NCBI RefSeq assembly: GCF_001417735.1
Contig: NZ_BBUZ01000036.1
Span: 124,001-188,000 of the forward strand
DNA length: 64,000 nt
Origin: Streptomyces sp. NBRC 110028
Lineage (GTDB): Bacteria > Actinomycetota > Actinomycetes > Streptomycetales > Streptomycetaceae
Reading direction: 5' to 3'
The notes under the pieces are model-generated. The model saw nothing but the letters and a program-made list of their open reading frames with translations, had not been told where the DNA came from and made no database searches. Below, one piece after another: positions 60,532 through 64,000 of this stretch. The translations under genes and the position numbers were made by a program. Every line of letters begins with the position of its first letter. Position 1 is the first letter of the stretch.

Positions 60532-60938
60532 GCGAACACCGCCCGGCGGGCGTTCCGATCCTGCGGCTGGGCGATGTCCTGGTCACCGGACTGCTCAACG
60601 AGCTGGACGACCGGGCAGCCATCGCCTTCACCGAGGAGCTGACGACCCGTATCTCCGCCGAGGGCGCGCGGGGGGTGCTCATCGACATCTCCCGGCTGGA
60701 GATCATCGACTCCTTCGTGGCGCGCACCCTGATGGAACTGACCACGGTGTCCCGGCTGCTGGGCGCCCGGGTGATCGTGGCGGGCATGCGGCCGCCGGTG
60801 GCGATCACCCTGGTCGAGCTGGGCATCGAACTGGTCGGTGTGGAGACCGCGCTCAACCCGGAACAGGGCCTGGCCGCACTGGGGTGGCGCCAGGCCCAGG
60901 AACCCGTGGGAGGGTCCCGACGTGGCGCCGCACGGTGA
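60528..60938 (+). CDS. rsbS: Stressosome antagonist protein RsbS
   Basis: RsbS (136 residues) is a single STAS domain that holds RsbT in the stressosome. The phosphorylatable serine is Ser62 in LIDISRLEIIDSFVARTLMEL, equivalent to Ser59 of B. subtilis RsbS. The GTG start at 60528 overlaps the rsbR stop, and the 3' end overlaps rsbT by 17 bases. The C-terminus carries an extra 15 residues because of that overlap. Confidence 0.92.
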   Translation: MSEHRPAGVPILRLGDVLVTGLLNELDDRAAIAFTEELTTRISAEGARGVLIDISRLEIIDSFVARTLMELTTVSRLLGARVIVAGMRPPVAITLVELGIELVGVETALNPEQGLAALGWRQAQEPVGGSRRGAAR

Positions 60939-61395
60939 GTCCACCCTCGCTTCCCGGCCGGCCCCGGTGCCCCGCGCGGGCGACGGCGAGGCGGGCGCGC
61001 CCGTGACCCATCAGGTCCGTACCGAGGAGGACCTGCTGGCGGTGCGGCACGCGGTGCGCGCGGCCACCGTCGAGGCCGGGTTCGGGATCGTCGACCAGAC
61101 CCGGGTGGTCACGGCGGCGAGCGAACTGGCCCGTAACGCCTATGTCCACGGCGGGGGCGGCACCCTGACCGTCCAGCAGGTGCGCGGCCCCGCCGGGCGC
61201 GGGCTGCGGCTGACGGTCAAGGACGACGGGCCCGGCATCGCGGACCTCGACACGGCGCTCACCGACGGCTTCACCACCGGCTCGGGGCTCGGCCACGGGC
61301 TGGGCGGCGCCCGCCGGCTGATGGACGAGTTCACGGTGCACACCGGCGCCGGACAGGGAACGGTCGTGATCGCCACCCGGTGGACGGTCCGGTGA
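60922..61395 (+). CDS. rsbT: Stressosome switch serine kinase RsbT
   Basis: RsbT (157 residues) is a GHKL-fold kinase that phosphorylates RsbR and RsbS, is then released and activates a phosphatase. The N box is SELARNAYVHGGGG with Asn72; the ATP lid has DDGPGI (101-106) and GLGHGLGG (122-129). GTG 60922 has GGGAGGG nine bases upstream. A Pro/Ala-rich N-terminal extension of about 25 residues is longer than usual. Confidence 0.92.
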   Translation: MAPHGESTLASRPAPVPRAGDGEAGAPVTHQVRTEEDLLAVRHAVRAATVEAGFGIVDQTRVVTAASELARNAYVHGGGGTLTVQQVRGPAGRGLRLTVKDDGPGIADLDTALTDGFTTGSGLGHGLGGARRLMDEFTVHTGAGQGTVVIATRWTVR

Positions 61396-62417
61396 CCCGT
61401 ACGACGGTGGCCCCCACCGCCCAGGTACGGGTCGACCACCACAGCGCGGTCCACCTGGCGGCGGAGACGGCGCGGAGGGCGGCGCGGGCGTGCGGGCTGC
61501 CCGGCGCGCTGCCCGACCAGGCGGCCGTGGTCGCCTCGGAGCTGGCCACCAACCTCGACAAGCACGCCAGCGACGGCACTCTCTACATCCAGCCGGTGCC
61601 GCTCGGCGAGGGCGTGGAGATCGTGGCCGCCGACCGCGGCCCGGGCATGGCCGAGCTGGAGCGCTGTCTCGCGGACGGCTACACCACCACCGGAACCCTC
61701 GGGGTGGGGCTCGGCGCGGTGAGTCGGCTCGCCACCCACTTCCTCATCCGCACCGGTACGTGGCGGGACACCGAGGTCGGGACCTGGGCCTGCGCCCGGC
61801 TCACCCCACCCGGCGACCGGGCGGCCGCGTCGCAGGGCGTGGGGTCGGTGTGCCTGGCCGTCGAGGGGGAGGAGGACTGCGGCGACGCCTGCGCCGTCGC
61901 CGCCACCGGCGACACCCGCACCGCCGTCGTCCTCGACGGGCTGGGCCACGGGACGCAGGCCGCCGAGGCGGCCGGTATCGCGCTGCGCACCTTCCACGCC
62001 GACCCCGGGCGGCCGCTGGGCGAGCTGCTGACCGGCATGCACCGCGCGCTGCGGCACACCCGCGGTGCCGCGGCCGGGCTGGTGCGGCTCCACGCGGACC
62101 ACGCCGAGTACTGCGGCATCGGCAACGTCCGCGTGCTCGCCCTGACCCACCAGGGCGTGCGGTCCCGGCTCACCGGACAGCCCGGCGTCGTCGGCTGGTC
62201 CATGCCCGCCCCGCACGTCCACCGCTTCCCGCTGCCGCCGGGCGCCACCGCGGTGCTCCACAGCGACGGCATCGACGCCGGATGGGCGCGCGATCCGTCA
62301 CCGTTCCTGCTCCGGCTCCCGCCACCCCTGCTGTCCGCCGCACTCGCCCACGGCCATCGCCGCAACCGCGACGATGCCTCGGTTCTCACGGCCAGGCCCC
62401 CACAGAGGCACCCATGA
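61392..62417 (+). CDS. Fused GHKL ATPase and PP2C phosphatase, RsbX-like
   Basis: This 341-residue protein joins an anti-sigma-type GHKL domain (SELATNLDKHASDG with Asn54, AADRGPGM, GTLGVGLGAV) to a PP2C-like domain (VLDGLGHGTQAAEAA, HSDGID, RDDASVL). In Bacillus, RsbX alone resets the stressosome by dephosphorylating RsbR and RsbS; here the equivalent phosphatase carries its own kinase-like domain. Both halves keep their key residues, so both may work. GTG 61392 overlaps the rsbT stop; GGTGGA lies upstream. The stop overlaps the next gene by four bases. Confidence 0.85.
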   Translation: MTRTTVAPTAQVRVDHHSAVHLAAETARRAARACGLPGALPDQAAVVASELATNLDKHASDGTLYIQPVPLGEGVEIVAADRGPGMAELERCLADGYTTTGTLGVGLGAVSRLATHFLIRTGTWRDTEVGTWACARLTPPGDRAAASQGVGSVCLAVEGEEDCGDACAVAATGDTRTAVVLDGLGHGTQAAEAAGIALRTFHADPGRPLGELLTGMHRALRHTRGAAAGLVRLHADHAEYCGIGNVRVLALTHQGVRSRLTGQPGVVGWSMPAPHVHRFPLPPGATAVLHSDGIDAGWARDPSPFLLRLPPPLLSAALAHGHRRNRDDASVLTARPPQRHP

Positions 62418-63661
62418 CCACCCGGACCATCGGCTGCGACACGGCGGACGGACTCAGCCGGGCGGTGCGCCGCGTGGCCCGCGACCACGCCCTGGATCCG
62501 GGCCTGCGCGGACGGCTCGTCCTGTCCGTCGCGGCCGTCGCGGAACCGGCCCTGCGCGCGGCCGGACACGCCTCGCTGAGCTGGACGTTCCAGTGCGAGG
62601 ACGACGACCGGTACGGGCTGCTCACCCTGGCGCTCGGTTTAGACGGCCCCGCGGCCCTGCCGTCCGCCGAGACCGCCGCCGCGCTCCCGCTGCCCGCCGA
62701 CGCGGTGACGGACCGGGAGGTGGTGTGGCGGCTGCAGGCCGCCCCGGCGGCGGACGCCCCGGCCGACGGGACGGCACCGGACGCCCCGGCCGACGACGCG
62801 GCGCTGGTGGAGGAGGAGCTGCGCGCCGTGGTGGCCCACACCGACGCGCTCACCGCCGAACACCGCCGACTCAAGGACGAACTCGCCGAGACCAACAGCG
62901 GTGTGCTCGCCCTCTACGTCCAGCTCGACGAGCGCGACGAGCGGCTCCGTAAGGCCCACGGCCAGACCCTGCGCGAGCTGGAGGACGCGCTGCGCCCGGC
63001 GCTCCTGGAGGTCGACGGCCTCGAACTCGCCGTCCACTACGCGCCCGCGGGCACCGACGCGCCCACCGGCGGTGACCTGTACGACTGGTTCGTGCTGCCC
63101 GACGGCACCGTGCACATCACGATCGTGGACGCGCTCGGGCACGGGGTGACCAGTACCCGCAGCGCCCTCAACGTCACCCACGCGGTGCGCACCCTCGCCC
63201 TGGAGGGCCACCACCTCCAGTCGATCGTCGCCCGCACCGACGAGATCCTGCTGCCGTTCGACCGCAACGTGATGGCCACCGTCCTGCTGGCCCGGATCAA
63301 CCCGGCCACCGGTGAGCTGTGGGTGGCCAACGGCAGCCATCCGCCCGCGCTGCTGACCCGCGCCGACGGAACGGCGCGCTATCTGGAGGCGCGGGGGCGC
63401 GGGATCGGCTTCCCGATGCCCGGAAGCGACCGGCTGCTGACCGAGAAGATGGCGCCGGGGGATCTCCTGCTGCTCTACACCGACGGGCTCACCGAGAGCC
63501 GACGGGACCCCGTGGAGGGCGAGAAGCGGTTGATCGAGGCCGCGTACGAACATCTGCACGCCCCGATCGAGGAGATCCCCGGCGCCATCGCGGACGAGAT
63601 GCACACCGTGATCCTTCACCCGGACGACACGCTCGCGCTGGCCGTCCGGGTCCGGTCCTGA
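62414..63661 (+). CDS. SpoIIE/PP2C serine phosphatase, RsbU-like stressosome output
   Basis: The 415-residue protein has a variable N-terminal GHKL-like region without clear ATP motifs (1-75), an Ala/Pro/Asp linker, a coiled coil (about 135-190) and a SpoIIE PP2C domain with GGDLYDWF, IVDALGHG, LLYTDGLTESR and HPDDTLALAV, so the metal ligands are intact. It would be activated by free RsbT and dephosphorylate an anti-anti-sigma factor not in this window. Codon 76 is TTA (62639-62641), a rare codon read only by the bldA tRNA in Streptomyces, so the protein is probably made only when bldA is active. It is the last gene of the operon. Confidence 0.88.
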   Translation: MTTRTIGCDTADGLSRAVRRVARDHALDPGLRGRLVLSVAAVAEPALRAAGHASLSWTFQCEDDDRYGLLTLALGLDGPAALPSAETAAALPLPADAVTDREVVWRLQAAPAADAPADGTAPDAPADDAALVEEELRAVVAHTDALTAEHRRLKDELAETNSGVLALYVQLDERDERLRKAHGQTLRELEDALRPALLEVDGLELAVHYAPAGTDAPTGGDLYDWFVLPDGTVHITIVDALGHGVTSTRSALNVTHAVRTLALEGHHLQSIVARTDEILLPFDRNVMATVLLARINPATGELWVANGSHPPALLTRADGTARYLEARGRGIGFPMPGSDRLLTEKMAPGDLLLLYTDGLTESRRDPVEGEKRLIEAAYEHLHAPIEEIPGAIADEMHTVILHPDDTLALAVRVRS

Positions 63662-63667
63662 CGATTC

Positions 63668-64000
63668 CTAGGAGGAGCGCAGGATCGCGGGCCGGTGGTG
63701 CCGCTGCCGCCGTCGCCGCAGCGCCCGGTCGTGCGGCTGCGCCCGGACCAGCTCCTCGAACAGCGGGTAGGCGCCGAGCAGCGCCTCCCGGAGCCGGTCG
63801 GTAGGGACATGGCCCGCGCGGGCCCGCTCCGCCTCGGTGTGCAGCCGCCGGTAGCCCTCGACCGCCTGGGCGTGCCGGACGGACAGCGCCTCCTGTAGCT
63901 GCTCCGGGGACTCGGCCGGATACCCGCGCTCGGCCGCCAGCGCGCCGAGCAGCCGGTCGGCCTCCCGCACGGCGAGCGCGGGCGACTCGACGAACCGCTC
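63668..64000 (-). CDS. Conserved hypothetical protein, C-terminal part
   Basis: The reading frame is open to the right edge, so the true start lies outside. The visible 110 residues include ERFVESPALAVREADRLLGALAAERGYP and a following helical part, which resembles a group of Streptomyces proteins of unknown function with an FVDxPRxAVxEADxL motif, many with an N-terminal domain. The C-terminus is Arg/His-rich. It converges on the stressosome operon with only six bases between the stop codons, and no terminator is seen. Confidence 0.65.
   Translation of the reverse strand, partial: ERFVESPALAVREADRLLGALAAERGYPAESPEQLQEALSVRHAQAVEGYRRLHTEAERARAGHVPTDRLREALLGAYPLFEELVRAQPHDRALRRRRQRHHRPAILRSS

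Overview
The window is a stretch of a Streptomyces-type chromosome. GC content is high, many genes start with GTG or TTG, genes are packed in ATGA/TGATG overlaps, and leucine TTA codons are almost absent (two found). The gene order tRNA-Thr, tRNA-Met, rpmG, murB, tRNA-Trp, secE-nusG-rplKA, rplJL, rpoBC, rpsLG-fusA-tuf, S10/spc/alpha operons, truA is the conserved actinobacterial transcription and translation locus. I saw no prophage, insertion sequence or CRISPR array.

Layout. Positions 1-12000 are mostly accessory: the start of a YajQ-family gene, tRNA-Tyr, a GntR/UTRA regulator that has lost most of its DNA-binding half, a glycosyltransferase, an FkbM methyltransferase, a 1328-residue STAND ATPase with 14 WD40 repeats, an amidohydrolase next to a TetR-like operator, a DUF1206 membrane protein, an NAD(P)-binding protein and a cytosine-deaminase-like protein missing key active-site residues. 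Positions 12091-17051 hold two tRNAs, rpmG, a HadA/HadB-like dehydratase pair, murB, an adenosine-deaminase-like gene and an aspartate-type aminotransferase. Positions 17280-35212 hold tRNA-Trp, secE, nusG, the L11/L1 and L10/L12 genes, a lipoprotein gene, rpoBC, rpsL, rpsG, fusA and tuf. Positions 35342-41209 are a 5.9-kb accessory insert between tuf and rpsJ: a charge-complementary gene pair, a secreted PIG-L deacetylase, a GNAT-membrane fusion and a Uma2-family protein. Positions 41719-58577 are a nearly continuous ribosomal superoperon from rpsJ to rplQ that includes secY, adk, map, infA and rpoA. truA follows, then a five-gene stressosome operon (rsbR, rsbS, rsbT and two phosphatase genes), and the window ends in a partial conserved hypothetical gene.

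How the parts work together. Most of the window makes the ribosome, RNA polymerase core, elongation factors and Sec translocon. Control seems to lie in RNA: a typical L10 leader, attenuator-like hairpins between operons, and a nearly identical 28-base leader element placed 52 and 70 bases before rpsL and rpsJ. That element is the best candidate for an undescribed cis-regulatory system here. The stressosome operon is the second focus. Its last gene carries a TTA codon, which would put the output phosphatase under bldA tRNA control and link stress signalling to development.
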